42,986 bases of DNA from NCBI GenBank assembly GCA_903925535.1, contig CAIYFY010000198.1, positions 1-42,986 on the forward strand. Reading direction: 5' to 3'. The translations under genes were made by a program, and so were the position numbers. Of the stretch, positions 16,246 through 23,134 are shown piece after piece. Below the pieces are notes generated by a model. It ran no database searches. It had not been told where the DNA came from and worked only from the letters and a program-made list of their open reading frames with translations. Position 1 is the stretch's first letter. Each line of letters opens with the position of its first letter. This DNA is from an uncultured Bacteroidota bacterium. GTDB taxonomy: Bacteria; Bacteroidota; Bacteroidia; Chitinophagales; Saprospiraceae.

Positions 16246-16986
16246 TCAGCAGTTGAGGGCTCCGCAAACCGAGATAACCTGCCCGCTGACATAGGCACCC
16301 ATGTCCGATGCGAGAAATACGCAGGTATTGGCCACATCGTCGCCCGAGCCGAATCTTTTCAGCGGGATACCCGCCAGATAGCTTTCCTTTGTTTTTTCAT
16401 CCAGTGCGTCGGTCATTTCCGTGGCGATGAATCCGGGTGCGATAGCGTTACAGCGTACACCGCGGGAGCCGTACTCCTTGGCTATTGATTTGGAAAAGCC
16501 GATGATTCCAGCTTTGGATGCTGCGTAGTTGGCTTGTCCCTGCTGTCCGAAGACACCTACCACAGAACTCATATTGATGAAAGAACCACCGCTCCGGATC
16601 ATGTGCTTGAGTGCGTGTTTGGTCACATTGAACACCGATTTCAGGTTGGTCTGAATAACCTCGTCCCACTGCTGCTCGGTCATGCGGAGCATGAGGGTAT
16701 CCCTGGTAATCCCGGCGTTATTGATCACGATATCAAGCTTGCCAAAATCTGCAACAATGCTGTTGATGAGCGATTCAGCCTGTGCAAAATCGCCGGCATC
16801 ACTTTGATAGGCCCGGGCTGATTCACCAAGTTCGGCGGCGAGCGCTTCAGAGCGGGCAGCAGAGCCGGGAGATACGTAGGTAAAGGCGACTTTAGCGCCG
16901 TGTTCGATAAACTTGCGCACGAGCGATTCGCCGATTCCGCGGGATCCGCCGGTGATGAGAGCAACTTTTCCTTCCAGAAGTTTCAT
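16246..16986 (-). CDS. fabG: 3-oxoacyl-[acyl-carrier-protein] reductase FabG
   Basis: Known role: NADPH-dependent reduction of 3-oxoacyl-ACP in type II fatty-acid synthesis, in the cytoplasm. Seen: 246 codons from the ATG at 16986. The Rossmann motif ALITGGSRGIG is at the start and NNAG at 89-92. The catalytic triad is Ser141 (NMSSVVG), Tyr154 and Lys158 (YAASK). The C-terminus is a typical short-chain dehydrogenase (ISVCGALNC, where many FabGs have VDGG). Upstream in-frame starts at 16992 (ATG) and 17013 (TTG) would only add a non-conserved tail. It is divergent from ruvA, with 173 bases between the starts. Other SDR functions cannot be excluded, but the overall pattern is that of FabG. Confidence 0.88.
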   Translation of the reverse strand: MKLLEGKVALITGGSRGIGESLVRKFIEHGAKVAFTYVSPGSAARSEALAAELGESARAYQSDAGDFAQAESLINSIVADFGKLDIVINNAGITRDTLMLRMTEQQWDEVIQTNLKSVFNVTKHALKHMIRSGGSFINMSSVVGVFGQQGQANYAASKAGIIGFSKSIAKEYGSRGVRCNAIAPGFIATEMTDALDEKTKESYLAGIPLKRFGSGDDVANTCVFLASDMGAYVSGQVISVCGALNC

Positions 16987-17159
16987 AGACATAAGTGTGT
17001 TAATCAGGCGCAAAGTTCACGAAAAAATGGCAGGAATTGTCTGAACCGGATGAAAAATGAGAACGAAACGGCAATAATACTGTTGATGACACAGACTTGT
17101 CTGACTGGATTATCAGATCATATTCTCCAGGCCCTATCTTTACCGCAGAAAAAAGTGCC

Positions 17160-17756
17160 ATGTACGCATACCTGAAAGGAAATATCACGTTCAAAAACCC
17201 CGCCTATCTTGTACTGGAGGTGCAGGGTGTCGGCTACCATGTCAATATTCCGTTGAGTACATACACAGCGGTAGAAGGACAGGAGGCCGCGACCATTTAT
17301 ACACATCTCATTGTCAGAGAGGATGCCCACACCCTGTACGGTTTTGCAACACAAACCGAGCGCAGTATGTTCGTCAACCTGATTGGAGTAACCGGAGTGG
17401 GAGCCACAACAGCCCAGCTCATTTTGTCATCCATGTCGGTGGACGAAGTTCGTGCCTCAATAATCGGTGAGCAGGCGCACATTTTGCAGAAGGTGAAAGG
17501 AATCGGTGCGAAAACCGCCAAGCAGATTATCCTCGATCTGAAAAGCAAACTGAGCAAAGAAGCTCCCGACGGACCGGTATTGTTGCCATTCAGTGTGGAC
17601 AATGCTGTCAGGGAAGAGGCAATTTCTGCCCTGCTGGCGCTTGGATTCAACAGAATTGCAGTGCAAAAAGCAATCAATAACGTGATTTCAGCAAATCCTG
17701 ACGCCAGAAAGGTGGAAGATATCATCAGGCTGGCACTAAGGGCGCTTGCGGCATGA
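17160..17756 (+). CDS. ruvA: Holliday junction DNA helicase subunit RuvA
   Basis: Known role: RuvA binds four-way junctions and loads the RuvB motor for branch migration. Seen: 198 codons, the usual length. Domain I is the N-terminal OB fold (MYAYLKGNITFKNPAYLVLE, GVGYHVNIP). Domain II has the two helix-hairpin-helix motifs (LIGVTGVGATTAQLIL and LQKVKGIGAKTAKQIIL). Domain III is a UBA-like tail at about 150-198 (AISALLALGFNRIAVQKAI). The ATG at 17160 gives the standard N-terminus; the in-frame upstream start at 17097 was rejected. ruvB is not adjacent, and ruvC lies 12 kb away on the other strand. Confidence 0.95.
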   Translation: MYAYLKGNITFKNPAYLVLEVQGVGYHVNIPLSTYTAVEGQEAATIYTHLIVREDAHTLYGFATQTERSMFVNLIGVTGVGATTAQLILSSMSVDEVRASIIGEQAHILQKVKGIGAKTAKQIILDLKSKLSKEAPDGPVLLPFSVDNAVREEAISALLALGFNRIAVQKAINNVISANPDARKVEDIIRLALRALAA

Positions 17757-17810
17757 CGCACTCGTCAAAGTGTTAACTTTTTAAAAACAGCGAATCGGCG
17801 CACATTATCC

Positions 17811-17818
17811 TAATTTTG
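17811..17818 (+). promoter_or_regulatory. Bacteroidota -7 promoter element (TAATTTTG) for the TlpA-like gene
   Basis: Exact TAnnTTTG match, 118 bases before the thioredoxin-like gene start. No good -33 TTG lies at the right distance. The predicted leader of about 110 bases contains two small hairpins: 17861-17873 (5-bp stem, loop tcc) and 17885-17898 (5-bp stem, loop cata). Confidence 0.5.
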
Positions 17819-17935
17819 CAGTCGTTTTGATCATATCAGAATACAGCGTGTGCAACGAACCGGGCTCCGCCCGACAATTCCGTTCAGCGCATACGCTGGG
17901 AACCGAATCAAACATTTCTATTTAAACAGTTTTTC

Positions 17936-19303
17936 ATGAAGAAGATTCTTCTCCTTGCCTTGCTGTTGCCTGCCACGATGTGGGCACAGGGAAATAAAAA
18001 AGCAACCACCAGCACGGTATCACTGATTTGCCGGCTCTATGGAACCACGGCTACTGCCGACAGTGTTTACGCCTACGAAAGTATGGGCCTGGCCAACAGG
18101 ATAGTTGCCCGTGCGGGCCGTCGTGCCACAGACAGTGCATATGTTCTTGTACTTCCCGCCTCTTCACCCAGAATTTATCTGGTTGGCGCCAGTGAGCAGT
18201 CAACGGCCAAAGTAATTATGGGTACTGAAAAAGAGGTGACACTCTGGGGAAATACCATGTATATGAACAAGGCGCGTACGGTAGGCTCTCCGGCAAACAA
18301 AGAGTTGGAAGCACTTCAGAGCCGGATCACATCCTATCGCGAACAGGCAGCCACACTTCGCTCCCAGTTCAATATGTCCACAGGAAATGCCCGTCCCAAA
18401 TTTCAGGAAAAACTGGCGCAGTTCGGCAAAGAAAAAGAGAAAATGCTGGATTCGCTTAAAATTGCCAATCCGCTGCTGTGGCGCTATGCAGCACTTAATC
18501 TTCCGCCGGACTATGCCGGACAGGAGGGAACAACCGAGGGGTTGTTCTACAGCTCCAGTTTCTTCAGATATGCCGATCTGAAGGACAAGGCATTTGAAGA
18601 ACTCCCGGAAGTTTTCAGTGCCTTTGAACTTTATACCGCTACACTGCAGTCAATGGGTATCGGAACTGAGCGTATTGCCGAAATCGCACAGGGACACCTG
18701 AATGGGATACCAGCAACCAGCCCCACTTATCGAATGGGACTTGGCGGGATAGTTTCCGGACTCAAGAGTACCAACAGCGTGGCATACACCACGTTGCTTC
18801 AGAAGTATGTTGATCTGTACAGAAACAGCAGTTACGGAGAGATCCAGCGCCTGGAAATGGACATGCGCCGCGCTTCTGTTAACCTCACCGGGGTAGAGGC
18901 CCCCGAGTTGGCCGGTATGACCCCTGACAGCGGTTATTTTTCGCTGAAACAGCTGAGAGGGAAGGTTGTGATGATTGATTTCTGGGCCAGCTGGTGTGGT
19001 CCGTGCCGCAGAGAAAACCCGAATGTGGTTGCTAACTACAACATATACAAGGACAAGGGCTTCGAGATACTGGGCGTCAGTCTGGATCGTGAAATCGGTG
19101 CATGGAGGAAAGCAATTCAGGCCGATGGACTCCCGTGGTATCATATCAGTGATCTGAAAGGGTGGCAGAGCTCCCATGCGGCACTCTATAATGTGACCTC
19201 TATTCCGCAGACACTGCTGCTCGATAAAGATGGAAAAATTATTGCGAGGAATCTGAGGGGCGAGGCGCTCGGTGCCAAGCTGAAGGAGCTGTTCGGTTCG
19301 TGA
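17936..19303 (+). CDS. TlpA-like thioredoxin protein with N-terminal DUF4369-type domain
   Basis: Known role: periplasmic or envelope-bound TlpA/ResA-like disulfide reductases. Seen: 455 codons. A signal peptide (MKKILLLALLLPATMWAQG) and an N-terminal beta domain of DUF4369 type (about 25-115) come first. A helical middle (120-310) follows. The C-terminal thioredoxin domain (about 318-455) has WASWCGPCRRE (Cys353 and Cys356), the cis-Pro in TSIPQTLLLD and a C-terminal GAKLKELF. This is a common Bacteroidota architecture. A TAnnTTTG promoter lies upstream and a rho-independent terminator downstream, so it is probably a single-gene transcript. The substrate is unknown; cytochrome maturation or general envelope redox homeostasis are both possible. 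Confidence 0.88.
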   Translation: MKKILLLALLLPATMWAQGNKKATTSTVSLICRLYGTTATADSVYAYESMGLANRIVARAGRRATDSAYVLVLPASSPRIYLVGASEQSTAKVIMGTEKEVTLWGNTMYMNKARTVGSPANKELEALQSRITSYREQAATLRSQFNMSTGNARPKFQEKLAQFGKEKEKMLDSLKIANPLLWRYAALNLPPDYAGQEGTTEGLFYSSSFFRYADLKDKAFEELPEVFSAFELYTATLQSMGIGTERIAEIAQGHLNGIPATSPTYRMGLGGIVSGLKSTNSVAYTTLLQKYVDLYRNSSYGEIQRLEMDMRRASVNLTGVEAPELAGMTPDSGYFSLKQLRGKVVMIDFWASWCGPCRRENPNVVANYNIYKDKGFEILGVSLDREIGAWRKAIQADGLPWYHISDLKGWQSSHAALYNVTSIPQTLLLDKDGKIIARNLRGEALGAKLKELFGS

Positions 19304-19369
19304 CGGATTCTGTCCGGCAGTTCCGGGATAACGGCGCCTGACTGAAAAATAATACCGAAGAATCAGGGG

Positions 19370-19407
19370 GCTCCGGATCAGCTGTTGCTGTTCCGGAGCT
19401 TTTTTAT
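19370..19407 (+). terminator. Rho-independent terminator after the TlpA-like gene
   Basis: 8-bp perfect GC-rich stem (19370-19377 with 19392-19399), 14-base loop, then TTTTTTATT. It directly precedes the promoter of the sigma factor gene. Confidence 0.85.
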
Positions 19408-19420
19408 TGCTTTAATACTA

Positions 19421-19428
19421 TAAATTTG
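19421..19428 (+). promoter_or_regulatory. -7 promoter element (TAAATTTG) for the ECF sigma gene
   Basis: Exact TAnnTTTG match, 14 bases after the upstream terminator and 66 bases before the GTG start of the sigma factor. No clear -33 TTG at 17-23 bases. It may be read by the housekeeping sigma factor. Confidence 0.45.
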
Positions 19429-19493
19429 CTGAAAAGTCGGGTGCTGCGCAACCTGGTGTATTTAATTACCGTGATAATAGTCAGTTGCATGCT

Positions 19494-20030
19494 GTGAATC
19501 TGGACCAAATCATCGAAGGTTGCCGTGTGGGCGACAGGCGGAGCCAGCAACAGTTGTTCTCCCGCTTTTACAATTATGCCATGACGATCGCGCGTCGTTA
19601 CATGGGCTCCCGTGATTTGGCCGAAGAGATAGTTAGTGATGCTTTTTTCAAGGCTTTCACCAAGATTAATCTTTATGAAGGATCCATGCCTTTTCAGCCA
19701 TGGCTCAGACGAATCGTTATCAATACTGCCATCGATCGCCTTCGTTCCAATATTGCAGAAAAACTCGCCCTGGATTCTCTTGTGCAAACAGAACCGTATG
19801 AGGATTCCACGATCATTGCCGATTTGACGAGGGAGCAAATCTGGGCGATGCTCGATAATTTGCCACCGGGTTATCGTGCGGTTTTTAATCTCGCAGTTGT
19901 TGACGGTTATACGCACGAAGAGGTGGCGGAAACACTCGGAATAACCATCGGGGCTTCCAAGTCCAATCTTTCCAGAGCCCGGCAGTACTTGCGCCGTTTG
20001 CTTCGGAACGAATTTGAATTTTTTGAATAA
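19494..20030 (+). CDS. ECF-type RNA polymerase sigma factor
   Basis: Known role: extracytoplasmic-function sigma factors direct RNA polymerase to stress or envelope regulons. Seen: 178 codons. Region 2 (about 10-75) has RFYNYAMTIARRYMGSRDLAEEIVSDAFFKAF. Region 4 (about 115-175) has LDNLPPGYRAVFNLAVVDGYTHEEVAETLGI and the recognition helix SKSNLSRARQYLRRLL. No ATG gives a full-length protein. The GTG at 19494 is chosen because it gives the normal N-terminus (NLDQIIEGCRVGD); a TTG at 19485 is the alternative. The next gene starts 27 bases downstream and encodes a single-pass membrane protein that is the natural candidate anti-sigma or sensor partner. Confidence 0.88.
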   Translation: MNLDQIIEGCRVGDRRSQQQLFSRFYNYAMTIARRYMGSRDLAEEIVSDAFFKAFTKINLYEGSMPFQPWLRRIVINTAIDRLRSNIAEKLALDSLVQTEPYEDSTIIADLTREQIWAMLDNLPPGYRAVFNLAVVDGYTHEEVAETLGITIGASKSNLSRARQYLRRLLRNEFEFFE

Positions 20031-20057
20031 TTACAATTCCAGGGTAAATATCCGCTT

Positions 20058-21281
20058 ATGAAGGAATTTGATCGTTATTTCTCCGAAAGGCTGAATGAAG
20101 AAGTGCAGTTTCCAAATCGGGAGAAGAACTGGATGGAAATGTCCAGGCGCCTCGATGCACTCGAAACCGGTGCAGGACTGATGAGATCAAGGCTCGGTCC
20201 GTGGAAGGCTGTTTCGGCACTGGCCGTATTGTGTGCGGGTATGTTCGCCTGGCAGAACTACCGGCTGCAATCGGAATGCGGCAACATGAAAGCACAGATT
20301 GCCAGCCTGCAGACATCTGTAGCTGGTATCGCCCGTATTGCCGAGGCGATGGATAGCCTGAAGAATACGCAGGAGAAAACACTGCTTGCCGTGTCACAAT
20401 ATGCCGGAGCAGATTCCAGGCAAACAAATCCAGTCCCTTATTATTATGCGCCTGCCGGACCGGGTGCTCAGCAGATATCAGTACCCGCCGTTTCAGGGCC
20501 GCAGGAAAATTTGACGCAGGCCCCGACCGGAAGTAACCCTCCGGTGAACAATTTTGATCATCTGGCTAAAAAACGCTCCACGGAAATTCGGAGTGGTAAA
20601 AGAGAAGTTGCTGCTGTATTACCTGCTTTTTCACAGACCGGACCCGGACGTGCCTCTTATCGTTACAGGCTCGGTCTCTCGGCTGTGGTCGGGAAAATGA
20701 TGCCTGATGTTAACGGCATTTCATTTGTCCGGGGACAGGGTATTACTGCCGAGTACAAACTCTGGAAGAATTACTGGGTTGGAGCTACTGCCGAATGGCT
20801 TACACACGATCTGGATGCTTCTTCATATCCGGGCTCCCTGAAGCAGCCGGAAGGGGATACCATACCTGGCCCAATCTGGGGCTGGGGCTGGTCGTGGCAT
20901 CACTACCGACTGATTGGTGTGGAGAGTACACAGCAGACCCGGCACTATTCGGTGGGTGTCAGGTATGAAATTCCAACCCGCTGGTTACTTAAACCGTCAG
21001 TCAGGCTGTCTTACAGCTGGATAAAGGCCGCGCCCTCTACGGTAACATATACCTATTTCAAGCGCAATCACTTTCCGTACAGCGATCCGACAGAATATTA
21101 CGCTGTGGTTAAAACGAATCCGGGATTACTGGGGGAACAGTGGCGTCTGGGCTTTGGACTCGAGCGCGATATGCCCCGCTGGTCGTTTGGATTAATGGCA
21201 GAGTATTCGAGGAAGAATCAGATTTCCAGCACCGGAATGGGAGTATTGTTCCTCAGAGGGGGAATCAGTTACAAACTTTAA
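20058..21281 (+). CDS. Membrane protein with anti-sigma-like N-terminus, periplasmic coil and barrel-like C-terminal domain
   Basis: Seen: 407 codons. A charged cytoplasmic segment of about 45 residues (MKEFDRYFSERLNEEVQFPNRE...) is followed by one membrane helix at about 48-66. A short coiled-coil comes next (about 70-112) and then a Pro/Ala/Gln-rich linker (115-195). The C-terminal domain (about 200-407) alternates aromatic and polar residues (YRYRLGLSAVVGKMM, LLKPSVRLSYSWIKA, GLMAEYSRK) and ends FLRGGISYKL, as in outer-membrane barrels of the PorT or OmpA-N kind. It follows the sigma gene with a 27-base gap. Inferred: N-terminus in the cytoplasm holding the sigma factor and tail in the periplasm or outer membrane. 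No zinc anti-sigma motif (HxxxCxxC) is seen. The anti-sigma role is a guess from context. Confidence 0.6.
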   Translation: MKEFDRYFSERLNEEVQFPNREKNWMEMSRRLDALETGAGLMRSRLGPWKAVSALAVLCAGMFAWQNYRLQSECGNMKAQIASLQTSVAGIARIAEAMDSLKNTQEKTLLAVSQYAGADSRQTNPVPYYYAPAGPGAQQISVPAVSGPQENLTQAPTGSNPPVNNFDHLAKKRSTEIRSGKREVAAVLPAFSQTGPGRASYRYRLGLSAVVGKMMPDVNGISFVRGQGITAEYKLWKNYWVGATAEWLTHDLDASSYPGSLKQPEGDTIPGPIWGWGWSWHHYRLIGVESTQQTRHYSVGVRYEIPTRWLLKPSVRLSYSWIKAAPSTVTYTYFKRNHFPYSDPTEYYAVVKTNPGLLGEQWRLGFGLERDMPRWSFGLMAEYSRKNQISSTGMGVLFLRGGISYKL

Positions 21282-21403
21282 CATGACAATTTTAGCAATA
21301 AACGCAACCAGTTGCGCTTTCATCCGTAAAAGTAAGTATTCACGGCGCTGATCCTTTTTTCAGATTGCTGTGAAATTGAAGAGTAATTTCCGCTATACAG
21401 TTT

Positions 21404-21411
21404 TACTTTTG
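21404..21411 (+). promoter_or_regulatory. -7 promoter element (TACTTTTG) for the cytochrome-like lipoprotein gene
   Basis: Exact TAnnTTTG match, 58 bases before the gene start. The expected transcription start (about 21416-21418) falls inside the 5' arm of the hairpin that follows, so new transcripts would lack the full terminator stem. Confidence 0.5.
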
Positions 21412-21412
21412 T

Positions 21413-21447
21413 CCCTCGGCCGCGTAAGGCGCCGGGGGATTTTTTTA
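21413..21447 (+). terminator. Rho-independent terminator overlapping the next gene's transcription start
   Basis: 8-pair GC-rich stem (21413-21420 with 21431-21438, one G-U pair), 10-base loop, then ATTTTTTT. It lies 131 bases after the barrel-like membrane protein gene, which it would terminate, and directly after a TACTTTTG element. Confidence 0.7.
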
Positions 21448-21461
21448 AAAACATTCAAGCC

Positions 21462-21842
21462 ATGCAAAAACTATACATTTTCCCGTTACTTCTGATTGTT
21501 TTCGTCATTTTTTCATGCGATAAGAACACTTCCGAGGTTGATTATCTGAGTCAGGCCGATTGTTCGGGTGTTGACTTTGCCACGAATACCTATACCAACA
21601 ACATCAAGGATATCATGGATACCTATTGTGCCCTTTCTGGCTGCCACAATGCTTCGAGTAAAGAGGCGGGTGTTGACCTGAGCACTTATGCCAAAACAAA
21701 AAATGCGTTTGAAACAACCAGTTGTCTGTGCACCATTCACCATGGCAGCGGATGCAGTCCGATGCCCAAGGGTGGCGCCAAGCTGAGCGATGCCACCATC
21801 AAGCTGATTGATTGCTGGGCGAAAAATGGTTATCAGGAATAA
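21462..21842 (+). CDS. Cysteine-rich cytochrome-c-like lipoprotein (CX4CH)
   Basis: Seen: 126 codons. A lipoprotein signal ends IFSC (Cys19). A small domain then carries Cys56-x4-Cys61-His62 (CALSGCHN), a CLCTIHHGSGC cluster (Cys88, Cys90, Cys98) and MPKGGAKLS with Met101. In all there are eight cysteines. Known: small Bacteroidota lipoproteins with a CxxxxCHN motif and a later MPxGG resemble mono-haem cytochromes c, in which CH plus a distal Met bind haem. The CX4CH spacing is unusual, since standard is CXXCH. Haem binding is therefore inferred and the extra cysteines may form disulfides instead. It has its own promoter and is followed 55 bases later by fumarylacetoacetase, with no obvious functional link. 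Confidence 0.65.
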   Translation: MQKLYIFPLLLIVFVIFSCDKNTSEVDYLSQADCSGVDFATNTYTNNIKDIMDTYCALSGCHNASSKEAGVDLSTYAKTKNAFETTSCLCTIHHGSGCSPMPKGGAKLSDATIKLIDCWAKNGYQE

Positions 21843-21897
21843 ATTCAGTGACCAGTGCTGCTCCCACCGGATGTGGCACCATTAAAACCATATCACA

Positions 21898-23127
21898 ATG
21901 TGGCTCCATATACCCGACGATTCAGACTTCTCCATCCATAACCTGCCCTATGGCATCTTTTGTCCGCCGGGAAGCAATACTCCCCGGGCGGGTATAGCTA
22001 TCGGCAACCACATTGTTGATTTGTCAGCCGCCGCCGGTACAGGCATGTTCGGGAAGCGCCGGCTCTTTGGCAGGGTATTCACCCGGCCGGTACTGAATGA
22101 ATTCATTGCGCTGGGGAAACCTGTTACCGGCAAAATAAGAAAGAAAGTACGTGAGTGGCTTGAGTTGCCGGAGCGCCCTGATAATGCCGATGCAATATTA
22201 TGCGACAGGAAGGCATCAACCATGCTGATGCCTGTTCATGTTCCGAATTACACGGATTTTTACAGCAGTATGGAGCATGCCAGCAATGTTGGCAAGATGT
22301 TTCGTCCTGATGGCAACCCGCTGTTGCCCAACTGGAAGTGGATACCGGTTGGATACCACGGGCGCGCCTCATCCATTGTGGTGAGCGGCACCCCGGTCCG
22401 CCGTCCGTCCGGACAGATATTACTTCCCGGCGGCAGTCCTGATACGCCGGTATATTCCAGGTCAAGGCAGATGGATTTTGAGCTGGAGATGGCTTTCATT
22501 GTGGGCAAGGAAAGCAGGCTGGGAGAGCCTGTCCCGGTTGAGAAGGCTGAGGAGTATATTTTCGGAGTGGTTCTCTTCAACGACTGGAGTGCGCGCGACA
22601 TACAGCGCTGGGAATACGTGCCGCTGGGCCCATTTCTGGGAAAAAACTTCGGCTCCAGCATATCTCCGTGGATAGTACCGACAGAGGCCCTGCGCCCGTT
22701 TCTGGTGAAGGGGCCGAAGCAAAATCCGGCACCGCTGGAGTATCTCAAAACAAGGGGACAAAAACACTACGATATACAACTGGAGGTTGCCATAAAGCCG
22801 CAGAATGGAACCGAAACAGTTATTTCAAGATCCAACACGAAATACCTGTATTGGTCAATGGCACAACAACTGGCTCACCACACAGTTAACGGTTGTAATC
22901 TGCAGGTAGGCGACATGATGGCATCCGGTACCATTAGTGGTCCGGTGCCGGGGAGTTATGGTTCCATGCTTGAGCTCAGCTGGGCTGGCAAGCAGCCTGT
23001 TCCGCTGGAAGACGGCAGCACGCGTACATTCCTGCAGGATGGCGATACAGTTGTCATGCGCGCATGGTCATCAGATGGAGAGGTGCGTGTTGGTTTTGGC
23101 GAAGTGAGCGGGATGTTGCTGCCCTGA
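21898..23127 (+). CDS. fahA: Fumarylacetoacetase (FAH)
   Basis: Known role: hydrolyses 4-fumarylacetoacetate to fumarate and acetoacetate, the last step of tyrosine degradation via homogentisate. Seen: 409 codons, the usual length of bacterial and eukaryotic FAH. The short N-terminal SH3-like domain starts IPDDSDFSIHNLPYGIFCPPG. The C-terminal catalytic domain has GYHGRASSIVVSGTPVRRPSGQ, DFELEMAFIVG (metal-binding Glu residues), FNDWSARDIQRWEYVPLGPFLGKNF, and GDMMASGTISGP near the end. Other genes of the pathway (hmgA, hpd, maiA) are not in this window. It ends 7 bases from the convergent rel gene. Confidence 0.95.
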   Translation: MWLHIPDDSDFSIHNLPYGIFCPPGSNTPRAGIAIGNHIVDLSAAAGTGMFGKRRLFGRVFTRPVLNEFIALGKPVTGKIRKKVREWLELPERPDNADAILCDRKASTMLMPVHVPNYTDFYSSMEHASNVGKMFRPDGNPLLPNWKWIPVGYHGRASSIVVSGTPVRRPSGQILLPGGSPDTPVYSRSRQMDFELEMAFIVGKESRLGEPVPVEKAEEYIFGVVLFNDWSARDIQRWEYVPLGPFLGKNFGSSISPWIVPTEALRPFLVKGPKQNPAPLEYLKTRGQKHYDIQLEVAIKPQNGTETVISRSNTKYLYWSMAQQLAHHTVNGCNLQVGDMMASGTISGPVPGSYGSMLELSWAGKQPVPLEDGSTRTFLQDGDTVVMRAWSSDGEVRVGFGEVSGMLLP

Positions 23128-23134
23128 CGCCGGC

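Noticed and set aside
17754..17767. Hairpin TGACG-CACT-CGTCA at the ruvA stop as terminator
   Set aside because: Only a 5-bp stem, and the nearest T-run is more than ten bases away.
19485..19493. TTG start for the sigma factor, three codons upstream of the chosen GTG
   Set aside because: It adds residues not expected in the family and TTG is a weaker start, but it cannot be excluded.
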